A stretch of 64,000 nt of DNA from Aquimarina aggregata. GTDB lineage: Bacteria > Bacteroidota > Bacteroidia > Flavobacteriales > Flavobacteriaceae. Below are positions 45,802 to 55,620 of the stretch, in pieces (the stretch's first letter is position 1; every line of letters starts with the position of its first letter). The notes beneath the pieces are model-generated. The model saw only the letters and a program-made list of their open reading frames with translations, did not search any database and was not told the DNA's origin. Location: the NCBI RefSeq assembly GCF_001632745.1, contig NZ_LQRT01000011.1, positions 1-64,000 of the forward strand. Reading direction: 5' to 3'. The position numbers and the translations under genes are program-made.

Positions 45802-47010
45802 ATGAGCACACAAGTATCGGAAACGAGCGCAGGATTATCAGACAGAATTAATGCACTCGAAGCATCTGCTACATTAGCAATGGCGGCTAAAGCCCGCGAA
45901 TTAAGAGCCGAAGGCAAAGATATTATCGGACTAAGTCTGGGAGAACCAGATTTTAACACTCCTGATTTTATTAAGGACGCGGCAATACAAGCTGTAAATG
46001 ACAATTATAATTCTTACACTCCTGTAGATGGATATGTTGAATTAAAAGATGCAATTATTACGAAATTTAAGAGAGATAATGACCTTACTTATGATCGTTC
46101 TCAAATTGTAGTTTCAACAGGAGCCAAACAGGCACTTTACAATATAGCTCAAGTATATCTTAATCCAGGAGATGAAGTTCTTTTACCGTGCCCATACTGG
46201 GTGAGTTATAGTGATATTGTTAAATTATCGGGAGGAGTTCCTGTCGAAGTTAAAACAAGTATCAATACTGACTTTAAAATCACTGCCGAGCAATTAGAGA
46301 ACGCAATCACACCAAAAACTAAAATGTTATGGTATAGCTCTCCTTGCAATCCAAGTGGATCTATTTATAGCAAAGAAGAGCTTAGAGCGCTTGCCGATGT
46401 ATTACAAAAATATCCTGACGTTATCGTTGTTAGTGATGAAATTTATGAACACATAAATTATGTTGGTGGACATGCCTCTATGGCACAATTTGAGGACATG
46501 TACAATAGAACGGTCACTGTTAACGGTGTAGCAAAAGCATTTGCCATGACAGGATGGAGAATTGGATATATTGGTGCTCCTAAAGCTATTGCAAGAGCCT
46601 GTAATAAAATACAAGGTCAAGTTACCAGTGGAGCTAATTGTATTGCGCAACGCGCTGTGATAACAGCTTTAGAAGCCCCCGTAAGTAAGATCCAATACAT
46701 GGTTGATGAATTTAAGGAGCGTAGATCACTAATATTAAAATTATTATCCGAAATACCCGGTTTTGAATGCAATGAACCTGAAGGAGCTTTTTATGTTTTT
46801 CCAGATATTTCTCACTATTTTGGAAAAACACTACAAGGTCAAACTATAGAAGATGCTACAGATTTTTCTATGTTTTTATTAGAAAAAGCAAATGTAGCTA
46901 CTGTAACCGGTATTGCCTTTGGTAACGGGAACTGTATTCGCATATCATATGCAGCAAGTACAAAACAAATTATTGAAGCTATACGAAGAATTAAAGAAGT
47001 TCTTAGCTAA
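45802..47010 (+). CDS. Class I/II PLP-dependent aminotransferase (aspartate aminotransferase-like)
   Basis: 402 residues of the AT-Ib subgroup. LSLGEPDFNTPDFIKDAA and NSYTPVDGYVELKDAI open the protein; STGAKQALYN binds cofactor phosphate; SSPCNPSGSIYS is the substrate loop; VVSDEIYEHINY has the PLP-stacking Asp/Tyr; the Schiff-base Lys is in GVAKAFAMTGWRIGYIG; the C-terminal Arg binding the alpha-carboxylate is in NCIRISYA. It most likely makes aspartate from oxaloacetate; aromatic specificity is possible. Downstream is a strong terminator. Confidence 0.93.
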   Translation: MSTQVSETSAGLSDRINALEASATLAMAAKARELRAEGKDIIGLSLGEPDFNTPDFIKDAAIQAVNDNYNSYTPVDGYVELKDAIITKFKRDNDLTYDRSQIVVSTGAKQALYNIAQVYLNPGDEVLLPCPYWVSYSDIVKLSGGVPVEVKTSINTDFKITAEQLENAITPKTKMLWYSSPCNPSGSIYSKEELRALADVLQKYPDVIVVSDEIYEHINYVGGHASMAQFEDMYNRTVTVNGVAKAFAMTGWRIGYIGAPKAIARACNKIQGQVTSGANCIAQRAVITALEAPVSKIQYMVDEFKERRSLILKLLSEIPGFECNEPEGAFYVFPDISHYFGKTLQGQTIEDATDFSMFLLEKANVATVTGIAFGNGNCIRISYAASTKQIIEAIRRIKEVLS

Positions 47011-47026
47011 AAGAACTACTGTAGAG

Positions 47027-47079
47027 TTCAATTAAAAACCAATCACAAACTAACGTTAGGTAATTGGTTTTTAATTGAA
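47027..47079 (+). terminator. Terminator after the aminotransferase gene
   Basis: TTCAATTAAAAACCAAT (47027-47043) pairs perfectly with ATTGGTTTTTAATTGAA (47063-47079), 17 bp; the loop holds the palindrome CTAACGTTAG. The right arm itself contains TTTTT. Confidence 0.75.
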
Positions 47080-47231
47080 TACATGCCATTAACAAATTTT
47101 AACTTTAATTTATTGTTATCAAAACCAATCTCCAACAATAAAGATTCAAAAACAGAGTTAGATATATTCAATTTTACACAAAACAGCTTTAACGTAAAGC
47201 TTTTATTTAAAACCAACTTAAATAAATTGTC

Positions 47232-47504
47232 ATGAACACTCTAGAAAAAGAACGTATTGTTCAAAAAAATGTCCTTCAAATTTTTAAAGAAAACTTCGGA
47301 GTTACTAAAACAGAAGAAGAAATTCTAGATATAAAACCCGAAAACGAATTCGAGTTAAATTCTACTGGCTACTATTATGAGTCTATATTAGATATCTTTT
47401 TAATAGAAGATATGCATAAAGAATATATTACAGGAAAAGTAAAAGACACTATTAAAAAAGTTGCAGAGTTATGGACAATAACAATGCAATATTCATTACC
47501 ATAA
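47232..47504 (+). CDS. Small protein of unknown function, acyl-carrier-like layout
   Basis: 90 residues, no signal or membrane segment. The order of predicted helices resembles acyl carrier proteins: a first helix (IVQKNVLQIFKENFGV), a loop with IKPENEFEL, a second helix (YYESILDIFLIEDMHKEY) and a last helix (KVKDTIKKVAELWTI). At the place of the phosphopantetheine Ser (usual DSL) the sequence is NSTGYY, so the attachment Ser is not clearly conserved. It has a terminator behind it. Function unknown; the resemblance is only a layout similarity. Confidence 0.65.
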   Translation: MNTLEKERIVQKNVLQIFKENFGVTKTEEEILDIKPENEFELNSTGYYYESILDIFLIEDMHKEYITGKVKDTIKKVAELWTITMQYSLP

Positions 47505-47516
47505 AAAGACATTAAC

Positions 47517-47550
47517 AATCCCGGAAGATATTTATTTTTCGGGATTTTTT
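47517..47550. terminator. Terminator between the small gene and trkH
   Basis: AATCCCG (47517-47523) pairs with CGGGATT (47540-47546), extended by GAA/TTT, and TTTTT follows. Serves the + gene, and possibly the convergent trkH. Confidence 0.75.
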
Positions 47551-47552
47551 TA

Positions 47553-49049
47553 TTATCTATTTCTCCAGAAAAAAGGCGTAAGCAGAATTAACACTGTAAA
47601 GAGCTCTAACCTTCCTATCAGCATTAAGAAACAACACCACCATTTCCCAAATGCCGGAAGCATATCAAAATTATTAACTGGACTTAATTTACCAAATGCA
47701 GGTCCAACATTTCCTAAAGAAGAAGCGGCACCTCCTATTGCAGTTTCAAAATCTAATCCTAATGCCCCCAACACGACAGATCCTATAATAAAGGCAAGCA
47801 TATACAATATAAAAAATGCCAGTATATTGAATACAATTTCTTTTGACACAGCTCTTGTATTATATCGTACTGGCAATACTGCTCTTGGGTGTAATGTTCG
47901 TTTAAATTCTAAAATCCCATTACGAATAGTAATTAAGTGTCTTACGACCTTCATACCACCTGATGTAGAACCTGCAGAGCCACCTAGAAACATAAGCCCA
48001 AAGAAGAAGACTGTTAAAAAAGGTGTCCACATTGTAAAATCTGCACTTACAAAACCTGTAGTTGTAACAACCGCTAGCACTTGAAACAATGCATGACGAA
48101 AAGCACTTTCTGCCTCTCCCCAGACCATAGGATGATCTATTGAAGAAATTGAGACATCTGCTTCATAATAAATAATTAAAGTGGCAATTACCGTAAATAT
48201 TATGGTAAACAAGCCATAGAGCTTAAACTCTTCATCCTTAATAATTTTTTGCACCTTTCCTTTAAAAGCAAAATAACTAAGTACAAAATTCATACCTGCT
48301 AAAAACATAAACAGTATGATAATATATTGTATGATAGGTTGATCATTCCAATAAGCAACACTAGCATTTTTAGTAGAAAAACCTCCTGTTGACAATGTAC
48401 TTAACGCATGATTTATGGCATCAAAGAAATTCATTCCTGCCAATTTCAAAAAGATGGTCTGCGCAAAAGTATATCCAAAATAGATTAGCCATAATCTCTT
48501 GGCCGTATCTGTAATTCTTGGGTGCAATTTATCAGCACTTGGACCAGGAGCTTCTGCAGCAAAAAGTTGCATCCCTCCGATACCTAACAATGGTAAAATT
48601 GCAATTGCTAAAACGATAATCCCCATCCCACCAATCCAATGTGTTAAACTACGCCAAAACAAAACTCCTTTCGGTATAATTTCTATTTCATTAAGTATTG
48701 AAGAACCAGTGGTGGTATAACCTGACATGGTTTCAAAAAAAGCATTTGTAAATGATGGAATTGCTCCAGAAAAAAGATATGGCAAAGTACCACTAAGAGA
48801 CATAAATATCCATCCAAATGTTACTACAATATATCCTTCTCGTTTATTAATTTCTTTTTGATGCTCTCGCGTTAAAAACATCATAGCAATACCTAAAAAC
48901 ATTGTAGCCAAGGCAGCCATCATGATTTCTAAAGTAACTCCATCTTTGTAAATAAAACTTATTATAGTCGCAATCAACATAAAACCACCATTACAAAGTA
49001 ACAGTAACCCCATAATATGCGTAATGATCTTATAGTTTAATTTATACAT
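47553..49049 (-). CDS. trkH: TrkH/KtrB-family potassium transporter, membrane subunit
   Basis: 498 residues with 10 or more membrane helices and four K+-channel-like P-loops. Selectivity glycines are in MSGYTTTGSS, LSTLSTGGFSTKN, AVVTTTGFVSADF and AASSLGNVGPAFG. SGGMKVVRH is the gating-loop region and HWIGGMGIIVL the first pore-turn motif. It forms the K+ path and works with the cytosolic regulator TrkA encoded immediately upstream (one base between them). Length matches TrkH. Confidence 0.95.
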   Translation of the reverse strand: MYKLNYKIITHIMGLLLLCNGGFMLIATIISFIYKDGVTLEIMMAALATMFLGIAMMFLTREHQKEINKREGYIVVTFGWIFMSLSGTLPYLFSGAIPSFTNAFFETMSGYTTTGSSILNEIEIIPKGVLFWRSLTHWIGGMGIIVLAIAILPLLGIGGMQLFAAEAPGPSADKLHPRITDTAKRLWLIYFGYTFAQTIFLKLAGMNFFDAINHALSTLSTGGFSTKNASVAYWNDQPIIQYIIILFMFLAGMNFVLSYFAFKGKVQKIIKDEEFKLYGLFTIIFTVIATLIIYYEADVSISSIDHPMVWGEAESAFRHALFQVLAVVTTTGFVSADFTMWTPFLTVFFFGLMFLGGSAGSTSGGMKVVRHLITIRNGILEFKRTLHPRAVLPVRYNTRAVSKEIVFNILAFFILYMLAFIIGSVVLGALGLDFETAIGGAASSLGNVGPAFGKLSPVNNFDMLPAFGKWWCCFLMLIGRLELFTVLILLTPFFWRNR

Positions 49050-49050
49050 T

Positions 49051-50400
49051 TTAAAGAAAGAGCTTTTCTATTTTCTTAATAGACTTAGGTAAACAACATA
49101 CAACTACTCGATCTCCTGCTTGGATATAAAAATCGCCCAGTGCTATCATACCTTCGCCATCTCTAATCACACCTGCAATAATCGCAGAACGCGGAAAATC
49201 AAGGTCTTTTATTAAGTTATCACTCACTTCTGAAGTTGGCTTTACAATAAACTCTAATAATTCTGCATTCATATTATTAAGTTTAGTCATCGCAACAACT
49301 TCTCCTTTTCTAATAAATCTAAAGATGTTATTTGCAGCCAATAATTTTTTATTGATTAATGTATCAATACCTATAGAGTGGGATAACTGAAAATAGTCCA
49401 TGTTTTCTACCAAAGCGATGGTCTTTCTAACCCCTTTAGATTTTGCAACTAAACAAGACATTATATTGGTTTCAGAATTACCAGTTACAGCAATAAAAGC
49501 ATCCATCCCATCGATCCCTTCTTCCTGTAAAAGTTCTACATTTCGTCCATCTCCGTTAATAATAAGAGCATTCGGTAATATATCCGCTAAGTCAAAAGAT
49601 TTCTCTTTATCTTTTTCTATAAGTTTAACTCTAAATTTATGATCACAAAGGTCACATGAGGTCTTGTATCCTATTTTACTACCCCCAAGAATCATTACAC
49701 TTTTTATCTCTTCTTTTATCTTACCGGTAAGTTTATATAACTCTTCAACTCCTCCTTTCGAAGTCACAAAATATACCTGATCTCCCTCTTTGAATTTTGT
49801 ATCTCCTCGTGGGATAACAGTATATTGTGTTCCTGCTCGTTGAATAGCAATAGGCATAAAGTGTAATTCTGGAAATATCTCTGCAGCTTCTCTAACATTT
49901 TTACCTACAAAAAGTGCTTCATTAGATAATGTAGTACCCACCATAGTTAAAGCTCCATCTTCAAATTCATAACTATCATGAAAGGCAGATTGATTAAGCA
50001 ATAGTTCTATTTCACCTGCTGCTAAAGCTTCTGGGGATATTAACTCATCTATTCCAAATTTAGCAAAGCCTACTTCTTCTTTATTTTCAAGAAATTCTGT
50101 ATTAGATATTCTAGCTATAGTTCGTTTTGCACCTAATTGTTTGGCTAATACACATACTGTAATATTGGTTGTCTCACTCGAGGTAACACCTATTACCATA
50201 TCTACATTCTCTACCCTAGCCTCTTTTAAAATACTAATAGAAGTGGCATCTCCTTTAATAACTCGTATATCTAAATGCGTATCCGCATAGTTAAGGCATT
50301 CTTTATCGGTATCAATAAGAGTAATATCCTGAGACTCAAACGAGAGTAATTTTGCCAAATGAAATCCGACTTCACCAGCTCCGGCAATTATGATTTTCAT
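49051..50400 (-). CDS. trkA: Trk potassium transport regulator TrkA (two RCK domains)
   Basis: 449 residues with duplicated RCK_N/RCK_C units. First nucleotide-binding loop: IIAGAGEVGFHLAKLLSFE, with acidic VTLID-like ITLIDTDKECL; second: ILGGSKIGYKTSCDLC and LIEKDKEKSFDLA. The RCK_C parts (TLSNEALFVGKNVRE and TSEVSDNLIKDLDFPRSAI) follow each. It binds NAD(H)/ATP and gates TrkH. Conserved GDATSISILKEA and GDGRNVELLQEEGI mark both halves. trkA precedes trkH in a two-gene operon. Confidence 0.95.
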   Translation of the reverse strand: MKIIIAGAGEVGFHLAKLLSFESQDITLIDTDKECLNYADTHLDIRVIKGDATSISILKEARVENVDMVIGVTSSETTNITVCVLAKQLGAKRTIARISNTEFLENKEEVGFAKFGIDELISPEALAAGEIELLLNQSAFHDSYEFEDGALTMVGTTLSNEALFVGKNVREAAEIFPELHFMPIAIQRAGTQYTVIPRGDTKFKEGDQVYFVTSKGGVEELYKLTGKIKEEIKSVMILGGSKIGYKTSCDLCDHKFRVKLIEKDKEKSFDLADILPNALIINGDGRNVELLQEEGIDGMDAFIAVTGNSETNIMSCLVAKSKGVRKTIALVENMDYFQLSHSIGIDTLINKKLLAANNIFRFIRKGEVVAMTKLNNMNAELLEFIVKPTSEVSDNLIKDLDFPRSAIIAGVIRDGEGMIALGDFYIQAGDRVVVCCLPKSIKKIEKLFL

Positions 50401-50586
50401 TGGTTGTGTATAATATTTTTCATCTAAAAAATGTCGAACGAAGATATAAATTGTTGTATTTTAAAACAATAAATTTATGTCTTAGTATTTAAAAAGCGTA
50501 CAAAGATAATGCAAATTGAGTTACCGATAAAATTTGATCTTCATCAACTTAATATAAATCTAGTCTAACTATCAATATCAAAAATG

Positions 50587-50594
50587 TATATTTG
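50587..50594 (+). promoter_or_regulatory. -7 element upstream of ubiE
   Basis: TATATTTG matches TAnnTTTG and ends 15 bases before the ATG, implying a very short leader. Confidence 0.45.
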
Positions 50595-50609
50595 CCTAAA
50601 TTTTTTTGA

Positions 50610-51338
50610 ATGTCAGAAAAGATAACACCATACAACGACAAAAATAGATCTAAAAAAGATCAGGTCGCCGAGATGTTTGATACGATCTCAGGTAATTATG
50701 ACGGTCTTAATCGCGTCATTTCTTTTGGTATCGATATTAAATGGCGTAAAAAGGTTGTCAAACTAGTACATAAAACAAATCCTGAAAAGATTCTTGATGT
50801 TGCTACTGGAACAGGTGATCTTGCCATTAACTTATGCAAAACAGGGGCTTTAGAAATTATCGGTCTTGATATTTCTGCCGGAATGTTAAATGTAGGTAAG
50901 GATAAAATCAAAGCCAAAGATTTAGACAACATCATTAGTATGGTTCAAGCAGATAGCGAGAATCTTCCATATACTGATAATTATTTTGATGCGATTACAG
51001 TTGCTTTTGGTGTTCGAAATTTTGAAAATTTAGAAAAAGGACTTTCTGAAATCTTAAGAGTTCTTAAACCTGGTGGGATATTTGTTATTCTAGAAACCTC
51101 TATTCCTACTAAAACACCATATAAACAGGGGTATAAATTTTATTCAACAAAAATTTTACCTTTAATCGGAAAACTATTTTCTAAAGACAGATCTGCGTAT
51201 TCATATCTAAGTGAAAGTGCAGCAGCTTTTCCATATGGTGAAAGTTTCAACAATATTTTGAGAAAAATTGGGTTTATAGATGTTGAAGATAAGCCTCAGA
51301 CTTTTGGTGTCGCTACAATATACACCGCTACAAAATAA
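50610..51338 (+). CDS. ubiE: Demethylmenaquinone methyltransferase
   Basis: 242 residues. It performs the last step of menaquinone synthesis (the menaquinone of this genus is the electron acceptor of Nqr). Motifs: [20 protein letters not shown], the SAM loop [46 protein letters not shown] and [24 protein letters not shown] and the NYDGLN segment are UbiE/MenG-specific. The porT gene follows about 90 bases downstream, an arrangement I recall from other flavobacteria. Confidence 0.95.
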   Translation: MSEKITPYNDKNRSKKDQVAEMFDTISGNYDGLNRVISFGIDIKWRKKVVKLVHKTNPEKILDVATGTGDLAINLCKTGALEIIGLDISAGMLNVGKDKIKAKDLDNIISMVQADSENLPYTDNYFDAITVAFGVRNFENLEKGLSEILRVLKPGGIFVILETSIPTKTPYKQGYKFYSTKILPLIGKLFSKDRSAYSYLSESAAAFPYGESFNNILRKIGFIDVEDKPQTFGVATIYTATK

Positions 51339-51428
51339 ATAATATGAAAGCTCGTAATGAGCATCAAGAAATGATAAATACTAATTAAAACACGATTTCA
51401 AATTTTTAATTAGTAAATTTTTAAATAA

Positions 51429-52136
51429 ATGAAAAGACTTTTTATCCTATTCGTTGTTCTAGTTTTCTCTCAACATATGAGTGCACAATTGTTTTCGAAA
51501 GAAAAAGTTCAAAACTTACAGAACTTTGATAAACCAAGACTTAGTTGGGGTTATATACTTGGATTTAATTTTTATGATTTCAATTTTGATTACACTGCCG
51601 ATTTTGAAGATCAGGACGTTATCGTGGATGAAAGCATAGGTTTTAGTGTAGGATTAATGGGGAATGTAAGAATTAATGACTATTTAGATGTTAGATTTGA
51701 GCCTATGGTTACATTTTCTACTCGAAATCTTACATTTAACAACCCTTTATTTACAGATGATTTTCAAAGACTTAGAGAGGTGAAATCTACCTATGTTCAC
51801 CTTCCTTTATTATTAAAAATATCTACCAAGAGAATCAACAACATCAAACCTTTTATTGTAGGGGGTGTATCTACTTCGATCAATTTATCAAGTAATCAAG
51901 ATAATCCCGATGACAATACAAGTGGTGAATTTAGAATGAAAACAAGTACGAATTATTTTGAAGTTGGTTTCGGGATCGATCTTTATCTGTATTATTTCAA
52001 ATTCACACCATCTATTCGAGGAGTATTTGCTTTATCTGATGAATTGGTTCCTGATAATGATCCTGATAGTCCATACACAAGTACTATTGATAAAATGTCT
52101 ACAAGAGGTGTTTTTCTAAATTTCACATTTCAGTAA
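51429..52136 (+). CDS. porT: Type IX secretion / gliding protein PorT
   Basis: 235 residues. Signal peptide ends near LVFSQHMSAQ. The mature part is an eight-stranded outer-membrane-type barrel: PRLSWGYILGFNFYDFNFDY, SVGLMGNVRINDYLDVRFEPM, STYVHLPLLLKISTKR, FIVGGVSTSINLSS, YFEVGFGIDLYLYYFKFTPSI and the aromatic terminus GVFLNFTF. Closest to PorT, required for T9SS secretion and gliding in Flavobacterium and Porphyromonas. Position after ubiE supports this. Its stop is close to the convergent rRNA/tRNA methyltransferase gene. Confidence 0.88.
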   Translation: MKRLFILFVVLVFSQHMSAQLFSKEKVQNLQNFDKPRLSWGYILGFNFYDFNFDYTADFEDQDVIVDESIGFSVGLMGNVRINDYLDVRFEPMVTFSTRNLTFNNPLFTDDFQRLREVKSTYVHLPLLLKISTKRINNIKPFIVGGVSTSINLSSNQDNPDDNTSGEFRMKTSTNYFEVGFGIDLYLYYFKFTPSIRGVFALSDELVPDNDPDSPYTSTIDKMSTRGVFLNFTFQ

Positions 52137-52151
52137 ATCTAATTATTTACT
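52132..52151. terminator. Short hairpin spanning both convergent stop codons
   Basis: AGTAAAT (52132-52138) and ATTTACT (52145-52151) form a 7-bp stem around CTAATT. It covers the TAA of porT and the stop of the opposite gene. AT-rich and without T tracts, so weak. Confidence 0.35.
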
Positions 52152-52878
52152 TTCTTCGAAACTCACTGAGAATTATTGATGTTGCCATAGCTACATTAAG
52201 GCTTTCTGTATTTTGGGCTATCCCAAATTGAGGAATTGTGATTCTTTGAGTAATTGTATTCGCTATGCGATGTGAAATCCCGTTAGCTTCATTACCCATT
52301 ACTATTATTCCGTTTTCTGGTAAATCTTGTGCATAAATATTATCACCACTCATAAATGTACCAAAAATCTCTGTAGTAGATTTTTCTGAACGAAGAAATT
52401 CTTCAAGATCCAAGTAATTAATATTTACACGTGTTATAGATCCCATAGTTGCCTGTACCACTTTTGGGTTAAAACAATCTACTGTTTGTTTAGAGCATAC
52501 CAACTCCTGCACACCAAACCAATCACATAATCGTATAATAGTACCTAGATTTCCAGGATCGCGTACATCATCTAATGCCAAAACCAAACCTTTTGTATTT
52601 GGTTTACTACTTTCTGGAATAGAAAAAATAGCCAGTGCGGTTTGAGGGGTTGTCAAAAAACTTATCTGCTTTAACTCTTCTTCTGATATAACCTGCATTA
52701 TATCTTTTGATACATCAAAAACACTAAGGTCTATGGTATACAACACCTGAAGGTTTAATTTTGCTTCAAGCAACTCTTTAATCACTTTTTTACCTTCAGC
52801 TACAAACAAACCATGTTGTTTTCGGTATTTTTTTTGATATAAACTTTTTATTAGTTTCTTTTGGTTTTTGCTAACCAT
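52147..52878 (-). CDS. SpoU/TrmH-family RNA 2'-O-methyltransferase
   Basis: 243 residues from ATG at 52878; a longer in-frame ORF runs upstream into the divergent gene, but MVSKNQKKLIKSLYQKKYRK is the normal family start and precedes the substrate-binding segment FVAEGKKVIKELL. The SpoU domain has the three SAM/knot motifs LVLALDDVRDPGNLGTIIR, IIVMGNEANGIS and NTESLNVAMATSIIL. It likely methylates a ribose in rRNA or tRNA (23S or tRNA-type specificity not decidable). Divergent from a BamA/TamA-like gene 37 bases away. Confidence 0.92.
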   Translation of the reverse strand: MVSKNQKKLIKSLYQKKYRKQHGLFVAEGKKVIKELLEAKLNLQVLYTIDLSVFDVSKDIMQVISEEELKQISFLTTPQTALAIFSIPESSKPNTKGLVLALDDVRDPGNLGTIIRLCDWFGVQELVCSKQTVDCFNPKVVQATMGSITRVNINYLDLEEFLRSEKSTTEIFGTFMSGDNIYAQDLPENGIIVMGNEANGISHRIANTITQRITIPQFGIAQNTESLNVAMATSIILSEFRRK

Positions 52879-52915
52879 ACAAATAGTGTATTTTTGAATC
52901 AATAATGAATCTGGA

Positions 52916-55486
52916 TTGAAATACTTTCTGACAAAAATATTATTAATTACCCTAACTACAATCTTTTTAATTTCGTGTAATGCGGTAAAAAGAGTTAAGG
53001 AAAGTGAACACTTATTAGAAAAGAACCTAATTTTTGTTGATAGCATCGAATCAAAAGATATAAAACTATCAAATCAACTGCTTCAGCAACCAAATTCAAG
53101 ACCAGCAGGAATTCCTGTACAACTTCATATTTACAACTTAGCAAGTGTTAATAGGGATTCACTATATCGTGATTGGTTAAAAAGAAAGCCCAAACGCGAA
53201 AAGCGAATGACAAATTTCTTTTCTAAAAAGCAAATAGATCGGCTAGGTGTAGCATTATCAGGAATCAACAATTGGATAAAAGAAACAGGAGAACCTCCAT
53301 CAATAGTAGATGAAATAAAAACCCGACGTTCTGCCAAAAGGTTACAATCATACTTCTGGAATAATGGTTGGTTTAATGTCGAAACTGATTATACAATTGA
53401 AAAAGGAGATGACAAAAGAGCTACAGTAAAATATTATGTAAAGCCACATCAACCCTATTTTATTGATTCATTAAAAACCAGAATAGATTCTAGAGTAGCT
53501 GACTCTATTTATAAAATTAATACTGAAAACTCTACAATAACCTCTGGAAAACAATACAAAACTCTTGATATTGAATCAGAAAGAGAACGCCTTACTACCT
53601 TGTATAGAAATTCTGGATTATTTCATTTTGAAAAAGAGTTTATAAAATTTGATGCCGACACTATTAATACGGATCATAAGGTAAATCTTAACCTATTAAT
53701 CAAAAACCGACCAATAACTTTTGGAGATTCAACCGCAAGAATACCTTTTAAAGTTCATAAAATAAGTAAAGTCAACATCTTTACAGATTATTCTTATCAA
53801 AATAGAAATAAGGTACCTAAAGATAGTACATCATATAGAGGGTATAATATTTATGGTTTTGACAAAATCAAGTTTACCCGTAAAGCAATTACAAATTCAA
53901 TCTTGATCACACCAGGAGAAATTTTTAAAGATAGCGACCGTACAATTACATACAATCAAATTAACAATTTAAGATCATTTAAATACCCTAACATACAATA
54001 TGATGTTGATAGAGATGACCCTACCGGAAAAAATTTGATTGCAAACATCTTACTAACTCCCAAAAAGAAATATAGCACCAATGTCCAATTTGATGTATCA
54101 ACATCAACCATAAGACCCTTCGGAATCGGTTTTGGAGGCTCACTTTTAATACGTAATGTTTTTAGAGGAGCCGAAATTCTTGAAATCTCTGGTAGAGGTA
54201 GTATTGGGTCTTCGGCAGATGCTGTAGATGGTGGGCAAAAATTCTTTGATATCTCAGAAGTCGGTGCAGATGTAAAACTATCTTTTCCGCAAATACTTTT
54301 TCCTGTAAGAACCAACAGTATTATCCCTAAAAGAATGTCGCCCACAACAAATATTATTTTTGGAATTAATGTGCAACAAAATATAGGTTTAGACAAACAA
54401 AACGCCACAGGTATATTTAATTATATATGGAAACCTAACAAAATATTTACCAATCAAATAGATCTTGTTAATGCTCAATATGTAAGAAATTTAAATATTA
54501 ACAACTATTTTAATATTTACAAAAATGCTTTTAGTGAACTAAATGGTATTGCCAGGCAGGTTCTAGATCCAGATTCTCCCTTGTTTTCTAATCCTGGTGG
54601 TGATATCAGTGAAGCTGAATTGCGAATTCCGGATGGAGCAGATGGCTTTTTATCTGAATCGCTTGGAGCAAACCCTGATGAAGACTTAAACGACAGTCAA
54701 CAACAGGAAATCAGAAATATCAACGAACGTAAAGTAAGGTTAACCGAGGACAACTTAATATTTGCATCCAGTTATACGTTTACAAAAAACAACCGAGAAA
54801 ATCTTTATGATGAAAATTATTCAAGGTTTAAAGCAAAAATAGAACTCGCAGGTAACGTTTTAAATGCTATTTCTGAAATCGCAGGGTTAAAAGAAAATTC
54901 GAACGAACGGTTTGATATATTCGGCGTTGAATTTTCGCAATATGTCAAAACAGAATTAGATTATATCAAACATTGGGATTTAGGCAGAAAAAATATAATA
55001 GCATTTAGATCTTTTGGAGGAATCGCTATTCCTTACGGAAACGCTAATAGTATTCCTTTTGCTCGTAGTTTTTTTGGAGGAGGAACAAACGACAACAGAG
55101 GCTGGTTGCCCTACGATCTAGGTCCAGGAAGTACGGGAGGAAGAAACGAATTTAATGAAGCCAATTTAAAAATCGCATTAAATGCCGAATACCGTTATAA
55201 TATTCTAGGGGGACTAAATGGTGCTTTATTTATAGACGCAGGAAATATCTGGAATATTCTCGACAATGTAGAAGATGAAGAAGCTACTTTTTCTAGATTA
55301 GATGACATACAAGAAATAGCCGTTGGTAGTGGTTTTGGATTTAGATATGATTTTGATTTTTTTGTAATACGCCTTGATATTGGTTTTAAAACTTTTAATC
55401 CTGCCAATGATGTAGATCAAAGATGGTTTAAAGGCTATAACTTCTCTGAAGCTGTTTATAATATAGGAATTAACTATCCTTTTTAA
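52916..55486 (+). CDS. BamA/TamA-family outer-membrane protein, lipoprotein
   Basis: 856 residues. Start is TTG at 52916; there is no in-frame ATG, while the lipoprotein signal TKILLITLTTIFLISC (Cys21) fits. The N-terminal half contains POTRA-like repeats (residues about 70-400: TRRSAKRLQSYFWNNGWFNV and LTTLYRNSGLFHFEKEFIKF). The C-terminal half is a bacterial surface-antigen (D15) barrel with KIELAGNVLNAIS, IAFRSFGGIAIPYGNANSIPFARSFFGGG (substrate-gate motif RxFFGGG), LKIALNAEYRYNILGGLNGALFIDAGNIW and the end YNIGINYPF. A lipid anchor before POTRA resembles Bacteroidota TamA-like proteins; true BamA usually lacks it. Confidence 0.88.
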   Translation: MKYFLTKILLITLTTIFLISCNAVKRVKESEHLLEKNLIFVDSIESKDIKLSNQLLQQPNSRPAGIPVQLHIYNLASVNRDSLYRDWLKRKPKREKRMTNFFSKKQIDRLGVALSGINNWIKETGEPPSIVDEIKTRRSAKRLQSYFWNNGWFNVETDYTIEKGDDKRATVKYYVKPHQPYFIDSLKTRIDSRVADSIYKINTENSTITSGKQYKTLDIESERERLTTLYRNSGLFHFEKEFIKFDADTINTDHKVNLNLLIKNRPITFGDSTARIPFKVHKISKVNIFTDYSYQNRNKVPKDSTSYRGYNIYGFDKIKFTRKAITNSILITPGEIFKDSDRTITYNQINNLRSFKYPNIQYDVDRDDPTGKNLIANILLTPKKKYSTNVQFDVSTSTIRPFGIGFGGSLLIRNVFRGAEILEISGRGSIGSSADAVDGGQKFFDISEVGADVKLSFPQILFPVRTNSIIPKRMSPTTNIIFGINVQQNIGLDKQNATGIFNYIWKPNKIFTNQIDLVNAQYVRNLNINNYFNIYKNAFSELNGIARQVLDPDSPLFSNPGGDISEAELRIPDGADGFLSESLGANPDEDLNDSQQQEIRNINERKVRLTEDNLIFASSYTFTKNNRENLYDENYSRFKAKIELAGNVLNAISEIAGLKENSNERFDIFGVEFSQYVKTELDYIKHWDLGRKNIIAFRSFGGIAIPYGNANSIPFARSFFGGGTNDNRGWLPYDLGPGSTGGRNEFNEANLKIALNAEYRYNILGGLNGALFIDAGNIWNILDNVEDEEATFSRLDDIQEIAVGSGFGFRYDFDFFVIRLDIGFKTFNPANDVDQRWFKGYNFSEAVYNIGINYPF

Positions 55487-55587
55487 TTGACAGTATTTTG
55501 ATCTATTATTTTTACTTAATGTTTAATGATTTCAAAAAGCCTGTTTTTTTCGTTTTAATTAATAAAATTCTTTCGGTTTAATTTTAC

Positions 55588-55595
55588 TATTTTTG
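55588..55595 (+). promoter_or_regulatory. -7 element upstream of fba
   Basis: TATTTTTG fits TAnnTTTG and ends 25 bases before the ATG. Confidence 0.45.
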
Positions 55596-55620
55596 TACCC
55601 TTATAAACCAAAACTAAATT

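Noticed and set aside
52879-53046. N-terminal extension of the SpoU methyltransferase ORF
   Set aside because: It overlaps the divergent BamA/TamA-like gene and lacks any family similarity; MVSKNQKK at 52878 is the usual start.
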